From Anolis sagrei (lineage: Eukaryota > Chordata > Lepidosauria > Squamata > Anolidae), in assembly GCF_037176765.1 (NCBI RefSeq), contig NC_090023.1:103448366-103512365 (forward strand): DNA of 64,000 bases. Reading direction: 5' to 3'. The position numbers and the translations under genes are program-made. Below the pieces are notes generated by a model. That model was not told where the DNA came from, searched no databases, and saw nothing but the letters and a program-made list of their open reading frames with translations. The first letter of the stretch is position 1; each line of letters opens with the position of its first letter. Of the stretch, positions 12,201-20,948 are shown piece after piece.

Positions 12201-14915
12201 TGGAACCAGGCCTTTCCTGACGACTTATAATAGGCAACCGCCAGATACTTACTGGTATTATCCATCTTTGAACGCTATCTCAGACTTTGCAATGTTGTTA
12301 CTTGGCCCAATGGAAATGCTAATGGAAATGATGTTTTAGGATCTTAGTACAATCTGTTTTATGGATAACCTCAGTTCAGGAAATTTTTAATGGTATATGT
12401 CATAATTTATTGATTTGTTATATATGGTTTTATGTAGTGTGCAATTTGTGTGTTTGGTTTATCATGTTTTTTGTTTGAATTTATGTTATGTAATTTCTGT
12501 TTTTAACCATTGTATACCGCTTTGAATCACAGCAATAGAAAAAAGTGGGATATAAATAAAGAAATAAATAAAACAGCTTTTAAATTTCTATAGGCACCTC
12601 TTAAAGTAAATATTGATGAGAAGCACCCTGGAGCTTCAGTTTCAGAAGAAAATAGGGAAATGAATGAATAAACTATGTATATACACTTTAAAAATGCTCT
12701 AGGTTCTTCTAGTCATGGGATACCAATATTTAACCTGTAACTTATGTGCAACTTCCCCAGGGTTTTTGGCAATGTTCTACATCATTTGACAAAAATGGGC
12801 AGAAAGCCCATCATAACCCGAGATTGTTTTTAAGCAACTGATTTTTAAAGTGGATATAAGTGATTTTAATGTTTGTGTATATTTATGGTTTTACGCATTG
12901 AATGCTTGCCGTATATATGTTGTGCTTCACCGAGTCCCCTGCGGGGTAAGAAGGGTGGAATATAAATGTTTCAAATAATTAATTAAATAATATGGAGAAT
13001 GGGATACATTTTTTCAAATCATAGTGGCTACTGGGCTTAAAATCAGTTGAGAGCATGGAAGAAAATGTATGGCATTCCCCCGGCCTTTTAAAGTTATGTA
13101 TGTGTGCATGTGTGTGTGCACATACATAACCACCCAACCATCAAGATATAAATATAGATACAGATACAGGACTGTGAACAGGGAGCGTGAGGTGTATGTA
13201 GCTCTCAGACCTGCAGAAGTTGCTTAATCCATACATCAAATTCATAAATATTTTCTACAATTGGATCAGGTTTAGCCTTCCGACTCCCCAATTTATAAAT
13301 ATTACTCAAGAAATAACAACTTGGAAAAGAAGTTCAATTTCTTGCTCTAATATACTTAGCAGGAACTTTTTGTTATTTTTGACTTCCAGGTGTTTTTACA
13401 GCAGCCAACGGCAGCTCTGAATTTCAATAGTCCACAGCAGTCAGAACCGGAGAGGAAGTCAGTGGTTGAGCCACTTCAGCAGCAGCATGAGGAGCAGGTC
13501 ATTGCAAGGCCTCCTCTTCAAGGGCAGGTTACAGCTTCTCAGACAGTTGAACATCAGCTATTAAGAGAAGAAAATGTGTTATCGAATCAGGTCAGTACAC
13601 AGAAATCTGCAATTTTCTTATAGCAAGAATCGACAAAATCCAGTCCATAAGGCAAAAATAGCCTCCCCTTTGGCCCTCACACTCCAAACACAACATTTCA
13701 CTATAAAAGGATCCTTGCAATTTAAGGGGCAGTGGATAGAATTATGAGGCCCTGGATCTACCAACCCCATAATTCCCATTCCTTCCCAGTTTTAATTAAT
13801 ACAATTTTTGTCTAAAATATTGTTCTGGGGCACTTACTTATCTTTAAAATACTCTCTGGGGTCCCAATTAGAAAATATACTAATGTTATAGTTGGCAGAG
13901 ATGTGACATGAAAGTCATGGAACATCATTTCCAAGTTGGCAAAAATTGTAATGGTGTAATTGGCTGAGATTAGGACATAAAACAATGATACCCTTGACTG
14001 TTAGGAATATTCCCAAAAGGTCAATGGACATGGGCAGTGTATGTGACAGGATTACTGTAGGTTTTTTTATTCTAAGACCCACACCTCAAAAACGTGATGC
14101 ATCTTAGAATTGCAGATCCATCTTATGAGTTTTGTTGTGGATGGTGGTACTGAAATTAGTGTGCATCTTACAATCGAGGGTGTCTTAGAATGGAAGAAAT
14201 GTGGTATTTGCAACTATAATAGCATCTCACATAATTTACTAACAGTCATTTTTTTTATTAAAAGAAAGAGTGAATTAAATCACACGTATAATTTTGTTAA
14301 AGTGTGTCTAATTTTTTTAATGTTGTATCCTTGGATAATACTCCCTAAACATTGTGGCTATTTTAGGACCTGGAATCTGTGGCTACTTCACAAGGGCTTC
14401 AAGAGGGCTGCCGTTCTTCTTCAAACAATTTGTCTTCCCAATTTAGGGAGACCTCTGTGCTCCCACAATCCTTGAGCATAGCTCCACCTCCTGCCATTCT
14501 ACAGGATAGCACTCAGCAGCACAATACTTCAGATTTTGGTCATGACCGACAGTTAAGGTAAAAGAAGTGTGAGAAACTGCTGTGTTTTTAGTGCAAATTG
14601 TCATTGTCATTACTGCAGAATCTGTAGCTCCATGTTTGGGTTATTACTTCTGGAGTATCCCCTGACTTTGCCTAAACAGAACAAAAAGCAATAATAATAA
14701 TAATAATAATAATAACAACAACAACAACAACAACAACAAAGATCTTGTCCTGCACTTAAACACAATCAGCACTGACAAAATTGCAATCTGCAATGGGATC
14801 TGCATGCATTATTCACTGATACTTCACATAGTCCTAGACATTTGGGAAGTGTCCAACGTGTGATCCAATACAACAGCCAGCACAGTGATCTTGTTTGCTG
14901 TGTACTAATCTTGTT

Positions 14916-14959
<44 letters not shown>

Positions 14960-17900
14960 CAACAACAACAACAACAACCCCCATGAGACACACCAGAAGT
15001 TGCTTGTGCATCATGAGGACAGCCAGCTTTCTATTTGAGGTGAGTCCAGGGTTTTGTTTTGTTTTGTTTGGTTTTTTTTTTTGCAAGTGTATACAAGGCA
15101 TTTGAAAGAACAATACAACTGATTCAGTGGCTTTTCTCTACTTTGTCTTCAATTGGAATTAGGCTTTAATACAGAATGGACATCCTGCTATGAGACTGAG
15201 TAGGCCATGAGTGCGATTGATAAGATTTTAACTGTGTTTTATTCTAGAACTAATTAAAGTTGGCCCAATCTCATTTAAAAGCTCTCAATATCTCCAAACA
15301 TGAAATTATCTTATGCAAAACAATTGTCTTCCCTTTTCAGTGTATTAAAGTTACTGATTTTCACCGATGCTAATTTTCTCTCATTTCCTGTTTTCCAGAC
15401 TCTTACTGAGTCAACCTATTCAGCCAATGATGCCTGGGTCATGCCATGCAAGGCAATCACCAGATGTTAATGCAGTTGGACGCCAAGCAAAGTATGTCCT
15501 GAATATGTATACAGTGAAAGTCTATATATGCATACATAGGTAATTAAGATGTATTGAAATCATATTGATTTCATGATATCATGAAATTACAGGTCATTTA
15601 GAAGTAGTATTTCAATTAAGCAGATTGTCAGAGACAGAATAATAATGTAATCTTTACTGTCTCTCTTACAGTTGACATCTCTAGTTTTCACAGATCTCAG
15701 CTGCCTCATTCATTTATTTATTATTTATTTATTTGCTTTACTTCTATACCGCATTTTTCAGCCTAAGTCGGCGACTCAATGCAGTTTCATCTCTTCATCT
15801 TGTTCTTGAGAAAACTATTGGTTTCAGAAAGAAGTTTAAGATGTTCTTTAAAAAATAAAACCAAATATACTTAAGTGGATAGAAAAAAACAGAATTATAA
15901 GTTTAATCTGTCTTAAGCAGGGAAAGTTCTAAACTAGATGGGAAGCATCTTATTATTATGCTTATTGTTACTTTAGATTAGCAATTATGTAAAATGTTAA
16001 CATTCTTAATGATTTTACATATACAGTGCATTAAGACATCAATAATTTCTCCTTTCTTGCTCCTTGCTTAGATACTGTTCTCAAAAGAGTTAACTGTATA
16101 TGCTGTTGGGGGAAAATATGTTTTTAAAATGTCTACACACTTGGGTCCTGATGCTTGAAACATCATCTAATCTGGGGACAAACAGCCTGCATACCTGGAT
16201 CCTTTATACAGCCTTTCGCTGCTCCTTTCACAGTACCCCAAGCCCGCAAAACCCCATTATTTCAAAAGATTGCTTAGAGAATGTGGGCACACTGTGTGAA
16301 TGTGCCAAGTGTTTGCATGTGCAAAGATGTGTGTAGAACAGGGGTCCTCAAACTTTTTAAGCAGAGGGACGGTTCACAATTCTCAGACGAGGAGGGCAGG
16401 GGTGAACTGTAGTTTGAAAAAAAAAACCATGAATGATTTCCTATGCACACTGTACATATCTTATTTGTAGTTCAAATAGTGTAGTGTTTTAAAGTTGAAT
16501 TTGTTTGTAAGTTGGAACAGCTACATATTTAAATGAAATTTAAGCCAGTTGGCTCCAGAAGAATGGAAGGAGCTTGCTGACAGTCTCCCTCACATTCTCC
16601 TCAGCCAAGGCTCTGGTGAAGGGCAGGGGAGACTGGCAGGAAATCAAAATTGGAGACAAGGGGCGAAATAACCTGTTCTGAGGTCCCTACACCAGCCTCC
16701 TTCACCTTGGCTGGGGAAGAACAGGAAGCTGCCTCCTCTCCCCCCCCCCCCCCCCCGGTTTGTATCTAGGAGTTGCTCAGATGTTCGAAACTTGGGGACT
16801 GCCAGTATTCCAACAGTAAGTGTGAACCTGCTTTTGGCTGATGAGATGGTCATGGTAATTAGGATTGTTTTTGTGTGCCTTCAAGTCGTTTCACACTTAG
16901 GGTGACTTTAAGGTTAAGGTTTAGGGTGGGGTCAGGCAAATAACCTTGGAGGGTCACATCTGACCCACGGGCCTGAGTTTGAGAACCCCTGGTGAAGAGA
17001 GAAAGCAAATAATCTGTATGCAGTGAACAAGGTAGGTATTTTTTTAAATGTGTGTATGTTGGTTAGCCATCTTATGTGCCGTATTTTTTTGGGTGCATAA
17101 GACAACCCCCCAACTTTTCAATTTAAAAATTCAATTTTTGGATATACTCGCCCTATTAGACTGCCCCTCTTGCCAGCCCCTTCAGACCCCAAAGCCGCCT
17201 TACCTGGGTTTTCAGGCGGCTTCTCGGCTCCATAGCCTCCCCTCCACTGGCAGCCAGGCCCCACCACAGCCAGCCAACCGCCACGCTCGTCACTTCCTGT
17301 TTTGGATCCAAAACAAGATGGATCCAATTTTATGCTACTGCCCCTCCAATGTTCTTGTCCCAGGAGTGTCCCCCCCCCCCCCATAGGAAGGTTGGCTTAA
17401 TTTCCTATCTATGAGTTCATCCTTACAATTAGTTCTCCCCCCTTATCTCACCCAGAGTTTTTAAATCATTTTATGTACATGTGGCCCGCCCTCTGTCTCT
17501 CTGTCATTATGCTTAGTTCCTATGTTTTATGTATATTGTTTTATATGCTGTGCTCCTCCAGTGCCACTTGTCTCCCGCTGCTGGGCTTCAGCCTCACCAA
17601 GGGGCTCTTCCACTCTATGCCGACCTTGGCTGTCCATGTCGCAGCGGAGGAGGAGGCAATATACTCGCCAGATGGCCTTGTCCCTTCCTCCTCCTCCACT
17701 GCTGCTGCACACACAGCTGAGGTGGTCCTGGAGTGGAGGAGCCCCTCAGTGAAGCTGAAGCCTGACAGCGGGAGACAAGCGGTGCTAGAGGGCAGCCCTT
17801 GGGTTCCACTTATCTCCCGCTGCCAGACTTCAGCTTTACTGAGGAGCCCCTCCATTCCAGGTCCGCCTCGGCTGTCTGTGTGGTGGTAGTGGAGGAGGAG

Positions 17901-20322
17901 GAAGCAATGCAGCCATCCAGCGAGTATATCTCCATCTCCTCCACCGCCGCATTGACAGCCGAGGTGGACCTGGAGCGGAGGAGCCCCTTGGTGAAGATGA
18001 AGCCCAGCAGCGGGAGACAAGCAGTGCTGGAGGAACGCAGCAAGTACTTCTGCTTTGGGAACCCTGCTCCAGCACAGGGCAGCTGCCCGCCTCCCTGGAC
18101 TCAACCCAAAGTGGGTTTTTTTATACCCGGTGTACTAGACAACCCCCAAGTTCAGCAAGGATTTTCCAGGATTAAAAAGTCATCTAGTATGCCAGAAAAT
18201 ACGGTACATAGACTGTTATTTTCCCAATCATTCTCCATAATGAACTATACTTTGATATCTATATTGTATTAGCTGGAAAACTTTGACCTGTTTCATTTAA
18301 CAGATATTCTCAAAGCCTTCAGGCATTCCAAAGTTTGGAAATGCAAGCTTCCAACAACAGTGCGCCTATAGTGCTGTTACACCCCAGGTTTTCAGAAACA
18401 CAGACTTCTCAGGCTTCGGCTTTGCAACCTATGCAGCAACAGCAACAGCAGCAGCAAAGCTACCTGCAGGTGGGCTGGAACAGAAATTACATGATCTAAT
18501 GGGTAAGCCGCCCTGAATGTTTTTTTCTAGTTGAAGGGACGGCAGATAAATGTTTCAAAGAGAAGTAGTCCATTGTTACCAACAAGTTTTTACCAAAGGC
18601 AGGCGGTGCTGTATATTATGTCATAAATTCTGTCCATTTCCCACAACATACTGTAGTTTGAGAATGGTTCAGGATTGGGTGTGTGTTGCATCTCAAGTTA
18701 CAAATCCCTTGGTTGCATTCTCTGTTTTCTTCCCTCCCCCCCCCCTCTCTCTCACACACACGCACACACTCAATCACTCTCTTTTTCTTACACACACACA
18801 GAGCAAATGGTTCCTGCATATAAATTGGGCACAGTGATGTTGATATGCATCCAAGAGCACACATAATTTTCCATCTAAAACCTTCCATTGATTGGATAAA
18901 AGGGCTTTAAATAGTGAACTGGTTTTCATTCAATTTTATGTATGTGTAAATGGAATTTCTATTAAGATTTTGAAGTGAAAAGCATTTTATTTATTTTACA
19001 AAGCATTTATTTAACTGCACTCATTAGTACAGGTTTTAGTATTAGAAGAATAATATGAATTGTACAAAATTTACCATTAGATGGGGGAAATTGAAAGAAA
19101 ATGGCTCTACTTCTTCACAATTCTACAGAAAATGTGAATTATTAGCTTTCTCTCTGTTTTGTTAATTGTTTAGAATCCATGTGTGCTGTCATTCGGTAAT
19201 AACACATTATGGTACAGCCACTGGGCAATGCTCCTATAGGGATCCATTCATTCAAATACAAAAGACTTAGCCAGTTAATTGTACCTATAGTATGGAATAT
19301 TACTGGAAAAATTAGCTATTTGGAGATTGTGACGTTGTAAATGGAAAAAAAAAACCTTCTCACATTTTATGTGCTTCATTAAAAACATCAATTTGTTTAA
19401 ACTTGATTATGGAGGCAACTGCACATAGTCACTTTCTAAATCTTATTTTAACACATTGTTTCTGTTAAGTAGATTCCCTTTTGTTTTCTGGATCCAAATT
19501 ACCTACTTGTTCCTTTGTTTTTTTCCTTTTGCTACACAAAAAAATCCCTCAATGATAACCTGTCACTGGTTGCTCTTGGCATTGTAGTAAATACACTGCA
19601 CTTCAAAAACAGGTCTTCTAGAAGAATAGTAAACATCAGTTGTGAATTTAAGGGTCAAATTCAAAAAAGCCCAAATATAGAGAAGAATTCTCCCTCTCTA
19701 AATATGACGAAATTTGTCCACAGGAGACCATTATTGGCAACGTGGGCTGTAGTCCTTAATGTAGTTAGTTGGCAGTAAGTACCAGTGGTACTTATTTCCA
19801 AATAAACAAGCTCAAGATTGTGCTGCAAATATTTTTACTAGTGGAAAACCTGATTGCCATGTAACATTTAGAGTCATGGCTAAGAAAAGAGGGTGAGGCA
19901 GCATTCATTGGTAACGGAAGACAGAAAAGCAGACCAAATTATTGGACAGAAAATCCGATAAACCATGAGTTGTGGGTGTTTATTTGTATAGGCTCTTGGT
20001 GGAATAATAATAATAACAACAACAACAACAACAACAACTTTTTGAACTGGAAAGACTGGCACAAGCCACTAAAGGTCATCCTAGTGGTTATCAGCACATG
20101 GGTACAGTTCCTAAAGACCTTGGTCTGTGATTATAAACAATCGGCACTGACAAAATTACCATCTGTCAGCTGCAAAAGGCGACCCTACTCGACTCTGCAT
20201 GCATTATTCGCCAATACATCACACAGTCCTAGACACTTGGGAAATGTCCAATGTGTGATTGAATACAGAAGCCAGCTTAGTGATCTTGTTTGCTGTGGAC
20301 TAATCTTATTGTGTATCTAATA

Positions 20323-20363
<41 letters not shown>

Positions 20364-20948
20364 TTTATTTATTTTATTAATGGTATGAATTAGAGGCAAC
20401 CCCCTTCATCGTCGTCCTCTCTTTTGTGGTTGCATCTGTGTGCTCCCAAATTTTTGGAGCTCTAGCCACAAAAGGGGTGGATGTTTTTTCAGATGAAACC
20501 CCACCAATATTTTAAGTTGGATAAAGTCTGCCAAATTTGGTCCAGATCCATCAAGTCATATAGGAAAAATACATGCATACATATTTTTATATGTAGATAG
20601 CAAAATCAAGATTTGCTTTTGGATTTTGGCGGGGGGGGGGGGGGGGGCGGGCATAGTAGATTTTCAAGCCATGGCTATATTGAATTTGTGGATATGAAAG
20701 GGTGACTGTCCCAACTATATTTCTGTTATAAATTGATCTTTTGACCTCACCAGATTCTGTTTTGTGCCTAGGTGCAGTCTGCTGGACCTTTGCAAGGCGG
20801 GCAGGCAGATGGTCAGGTGGTACCTTCCTACTCTTCACAGAAAGGAAGCATAGGGTACCTTCATGTGCAATCACAGCAGCAGACACCTGTTGCCAGAAGA
20901 ACCACTGACTTGCCTGAATCCTCAAACATGCAGCAGCGTCTGCAGTAG
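82..20948 (+). CDS. NPAS2: NPAS2, 3' part: last eight coding exons of neuronal PAS domain protein 2
   Basis: NPAS2 is a nuclear bHLH-PAS transcription factor, a paralogue of CLOCK, that pairs with BMAL1 on E-boxes in the circadian clock. Seen here are exons 82-223, 4551-4660, 5801-5947, 13390-13590, 14367-14557, 15399-15491, 18304-18469 and 20772-20948. All have AG/GT borders and compatible phases, giving 408 residues and a TAG stop. The bHLH and PAS domains lie off the left edge. The visible part is the Q/S/P-rich C-terminal regulatory region. Diagnostic strings are [33 protein letters not shown] and the Q-run before SYLQ. The length fits the last half of the roughly 820-residue vertebrate protein. 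Followed by RPL31 as in other tetrapods. CLOCK is excluded by the LCMVQDSN and [11 protein letters not shown] signatures. Confidence 0.96.
224..700 (+). other. NPAS2 intron, no feature recognised
   Basis: Ordinary AT-rich intron sequence between the first visible exon and the BovB insertion. Nothing recognised. Confidence 0.6.
701..711 (+). repeat. BovB target-site duplication, left copy
   Basis: ATGCTATTGGG, repeated exactly at 3932-3942 immediately after the AAC tail. Confidence 0.92.
891..1598 (+). pseudogene. BovB ORF, endonuclease part
   Basis: First segment of the BovB polyprotein, an apurinic/apyrimidinic-type endonuclease beginning [16 protein letters not shown] and ending in NEAG at a TGA. 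Downstream residues (RLIEFCQEN) continue in the same frame, so this is a nonsense change and not a natural end. An upstream TAA at 888 fixes the earliest possible start in this frame. Confidence 0.85.
1638..2513 (+). pseudogene. BovB ORF, end of endonuclease and linker
   Basis: Same frame as the preceding segment. It carries the [11 protein letters not shown] endonuclease motif and the lysine-rich linker leading into the reverse transcriptase, ending [14 protein letters not shown]. The frame is lost by a single base in a short A-run; the next frame resumes immediately. Confidence 0.85.
2531..3922 (+). pseudogene. BovB ORF, reverse transcriptase and C-terminus
   Basis: 463 open codons containing the whole catalytic palm, including [13 protein letters not shown] and the YADD box, and the RTE-type C-terminal domain ending SRRRLNE. 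No internal stop, consistent with recent insertion. Confidence 0.9.
3932..3942 (+). repeat. BovB target-site duplication, right copy
   Basis: Exact copy of 701-711 directly abutting the LINE 3' tail. Confidence 0.92.
3943..4550 (+). other. NPAS2 intron, no feature recognised
   Basis: Intron sequence between BovB and the next exon. It starts with a GA-rich run and has a short GT run near 3990; no gene or repeat recognised. Confidence 0.55.
4551..4660 (+). CDS. NPAS2: NPAS2 coding exon
   Basis: Acceptor tcctgtag, donor GTAAGG. It encodes [15 protein letters not shown]..., a fast-evolving Ser/Thr/Pro-rich linker aligning with TSTPTKLMAEASTPALPR of mammals. The 110 nt restore phase 0. Confidence 0.9.
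4742..4820. repeat. Small foldback (hAT-like MITE remnant)
   Basis: Inverted arms: cagaattccagggtttgtag on the left and ctacaaaccccagaatttt on the right, around a 30-base loop. The 'aactcccagaattcc' type core recurs at 25121, 27305, 31436 and 57691. Confidence 0.5.
4940..5260 (+). mobile_element. Sauria-type SINE
   Basis: tRNA-derived head (cagtgggttcaaccactga with B-box-like sequence), body with catgcaattgtgaatag, and tail agagtcagacataactag followed by a tttaccttt 3' end. Diverged relative to the copy at 6901. Confidence 0.8.
5261..5800 (+). other. NPAS2 intron, no feature recognised
   Basis: AT-rich intron sequence up to the coiled-coil exon. No repeat or gene recognised. Confidence 0.5.
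5801..5947 (+). CDS. NPAS2: NPAS2 coding exon, coiled-coil segment
   Basis: 49 codons in phase 0, acceptor ttatttaag, donor GTCAGC. It contains [17 protein letters not shown] and [15 protein letters not shown], a predicted coiled coil. It corresponds to the CLOCK exon-19 segment, known to be needed for CLOCK:BMAL1 transactivation; that NPAS2 shares this role is inference. Confidence 0.96.
6132..6621. mobile_element. hAT-like non-autonomous element, old
   Basis: Begins caggggtatcaaactcatt, a typical hAT MITE terminus, and ends with diverged gtcttgaacttggcacattt. It contains gtggatacggaggg. No clean 8-bp target duplication seen; ends approximate. Confidence 0.45.
6901..7230 (+). mobile_element. 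Sauria-type SINE, well preserved
   Basis: Starts ggagcccccggtggcgcag, has a tRNA-like B box (ggttcgaatcc), the body motif gttcgaaaacatgcaaatg, and the tail agagtcggacacgactgg with the 3' end aaaacctttatcttta. The tail resembles the BovB 3' end at 3897-3916. Confidence 0.9.
7231..8580 (+). other. NPAS2 intron, no feature recognised
   Basis: Long AT-rich intron stretch; only short open frames, none with recognisable content. Confidence 0.5.
8590..8630 (+). repeat. TTTA/TTA microsatellite
   Basis: (ATTT)n passing into (ATT)n, leading directly into a small palindrome. Confidence 0.85.
8623..8665. repeat. Short palindrome, 14-bp perfect arms
   Basis: Arms 8623-8636 (tattatatgacatc) and 8652-8665 are exact reverse complements around a 15-base loop. 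First of three adjacent foldbacks. Confidence 0.8.
8827..9024. repeat. Long foldback built on a MITE
   Basis: Arms of about 73 bases (8827-8899 and 8951-9024) are nearly perfect reverse complements around a loop of about 50 bases. The inner part (aaggccccttccacac ... gtgtggaaggggcctt) is a miniature element also present at 51448. The outer 22 bases of each arm lie beyond the family ends yet are also inverted copies. Confidence 0.8.
9027..9083. repeat. 57-bp near-perfect palindrome
   Basis: Starts and ends with atccaactcattatgta and its complement, with one mismatch in about 26 paired positions. It abuts the preceding foldback through the self-complementary ATACGTAT at 9021-9028. Confidence 0.85.
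9084..10701 (+). other. NPAS2 intron, mostly unrecognised, with a CA microsatellite
   Basis: Contains a (CA)n run at about 9475-9500 and, at 9085-9190, a reptile-type fragment with ccactgatatcaatggga. Otherwise ordinary intron sequence. Confidence 0.5.
10702..10916 (+). repeat. Direct repeat, left copy
   Basis: About 210 bases closely repeated at 11668-11882 (estimated about 88% identity by eye). Shared runs include cagaattcacagagtaaaag and cacttagaaactgagcagt. The two copies flank a LINE fragment. Confidence 0.8.
10904..11640 (-). mobile_element. LINE fragment with C-terminal zinc-finger motif
   Basis: On the - strand it reads [16 protein letters not shown] and [17 protein letters not shown], the conserved stretch downstream of the reverse transcriptase in several LINE clades, then [14 protein letters not shown], the terminal CCHH-like motif. 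5'-truncated. The exact clade cannot be assigned by eye. Confidence 0.7.
11668..11882 (+). repeat. Direct repeat, right copy
   Basis: Second copy of the 10702-10916 segment, same orientation, about 966 bases downstream. Confidence 0.8.
11985..12570 (+). mobile_element. CR1/L2-group LINE 3' end
   Basis: The degraded C-terminus of a LINE ORF reads [10 protein letters not shown] then FW..P, the familiar end of CR1/L2-type proteins. It is followed by a 3' UTR ending ccgctttgaatcacag and an ataaataaa tail. Clade assignment uncertain. Confidence 0.55.
12840..12990 (+). mobile_element. CR1/L2-group LINE or SINE 3' tail
   Basis: Carries gccgtatatatgttgtgctt, accgagtcccctgcggggta and ggaatataaatg, the same tail as at 12507, 56729 and 60430. 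Confidence 0.5.
12991..13389 (+). other. NPAS2 intron, no feature recognised
   Basis: Short GT/CA runs around 13100; otherwise unremarkable up to the acceptor of the 13390 exon. Confidence 0.5.
13390..13590 (+). CDS. NPAS2: NPAS2 coding exon, glutamine-rich
   Basis: 67 codons in phase 0, acceptor gacttccag, donor GTCAGT. It reads [12 protein letters not shown]...[13 protein letters not shown], matching mammalian VQMFLQQPAVSLSF...HLLRESSVISTQ. It is Q/E-rich with no structured domain. Confidence 0.95.
13591..14366 (+). other. NPAS2 intron, no clear feature
   Basis: Repetitive-looking phrases around 14070-14190 (gcatcttagaattg, gtgtcttagaatgg) may be an old element, not identified. Confidence 0.45.
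14367..14557 (+). CDS. NPAS2: NPAS2 coding exon
   Basis: Acceptor gctattttag, donor GTAAAA. It is serine-rich and ends [10 protein letters not shown], matching the conserved PDFSHDRQLR. It leaves two bases of an Arg codon. Confidence 0.95.
14690..14742 (+). repeat. ATA/ACA microsatellite
   Basis: (ATA)n followed by (ACA)n. Confidence 0.9.
14755..14918 (+). mobile_element. R4/Dong-like LINE 3' end
   Basis: cacttaaacacaatcagcac, actgacaaaattgcaatctg, gtcctagacatttgggaa and gatcttgtttgctgtg, followed by (TAA)n at 14919. The same 3' end occurs at 20039-20325. Family named from memory of reptile R4-like elements. Confidence 0.5.
14919..14982 (+). repeat. TAA/CAA microsatellite
   Basis: (TAA)n then (CAA)n, forming the tail of the LINE end just upstream. 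Confidence 0.9.
15399..15491 (+). CDS. NPAS2: NPAS2 coding exon, conserved [15 protein letters not shown] segment
   Basis: 93 nt, acceptor gttttccag, donor GTATGT. It encodes the highly conserved [15 protein letters not shown] followed by GRQAK. This is the best single identifier of NPAS2 in the window. Confidence 0.96.
15492..16338 (+). other. NPAS2 intron with a LINE tail fragment
   Basis: Contains an antisense CR1/L2-type tail at about 15714-15790 (tttatttatt then ctataccgcatttttcagcc). The rest is unrecognised. Confidence 0.45.
16339..16991 (-). mobile_element. hAT MITE carrying a SINE-tail segment
   Basis: Termini caggggtcctcaaact and, at the right, gagtttgagaacccctg are inverted. Flanks gtgtagaa/gtgaagag look like a decayed 8-bp duplication. 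In reverse it matches the element at 46648-47029, including the segment gacttgaaggcacacaa. It contains a 16-base C run near 16741. Confidence 0.7.
17079..18206. mobile_element. Compound MITE-like element with CCGTATTTT termini
   Basis: Left end ccgtatttttttgggtgcat then agacaacccccc. Right end, read in reverse, taccgtattttctggcatac with an internal agacaaccccc repeat. The middle (about 17550-18040) holds four alternately inverted modules of about 125 bases. Open frames here are shadows of GC-rich repeats. Confidence 0.6.
17552..18040. repeat. Four alternately inverted ~125-bp modules
   Basis: The module starts ccacttgtctcccgctgctg and runs through cttcagc..caccaaggggct to a gaggaggag stretch. 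It appears forward near 17560, reversed near 17715-17800, forward near 17808-17900 and reversed near 17915-18035. The whole block can fold on itself at two scales. Confidence 0.75.
18304..18469 (+). CDS. NPAS2: NPAS2 coding exon with glutamine run
   Basis: 166 nt, acceptor catttaacag, donor GTGGGC. It encodes [10 protein letters not shown]... and ends in seven glutamines before SYLQ. The run uses mixed CAG/CAA codons, which makes slippage less likely. It restores phase 0. Confidence 0.94.
18470..19990 (+). other. NPAS2 intron, low-complexity patch only
   Basis: C-run and (CT)/(CA) patch at 18736-18800. The rest is AT-rich intron with no recognised gene or repeat. Confidence 0.5.
20006..20038 (+). 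repeat. ATA/ACA microsatellite
   Basis: (ATA)n then (ACA)n directly before an R4-like LINE end, the same arrangement as at 14690. Confidence 0.85.
20039..20325 (+). mobile_element. R4/Dong-like LINE 3' end
   Basis: Reads tgaactggaaagactggcac, ctaaaggtcatcctagtggt, tcggcactgacaaaattacc and gtcctagacacttgggaa, then (TAA)n. Weak translated similarity to the QKATLL end of R4-type proteins. Longer than the copy at 14755. Confidence 0.55.
20322..20362 (+). repeat. TAA microsatellite
   Basis: (TAA)n tail of the LINE end. Confidence 0.9.
20772..20948 (+). CDS. NPAS2: NPAS2 terminal coding exon
   Basis: Acceptor ttgtgcctag. It encodes 58 residues from [10 protein letters not shown] to SSNMQQRLQ and ends in TAG at 20946. 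It compares with mammalian VQAPTSLHSEQQ...SSGLQQPPR. Confidence 0.94.
   Translation: MQSAGPLQGGQADGQVVPSYSSQKGSIGYLHVQSQQQTPVARRTTDLPESSNMQQRLQ

Noticed and set aside
13390-13623. A short independent gene starting at [12 protein letters not shown]
   Set aside because: It is an NPAS2 exon read past its donor site; phase and conservation fit the spliced gene.
17473-18272. Overlapping open frames of 60-187 codons on both strands
   Set aside because: All fall in the inverted GC-rich module array; no frame has domain content, and the forward and reverse frames mirror each other.
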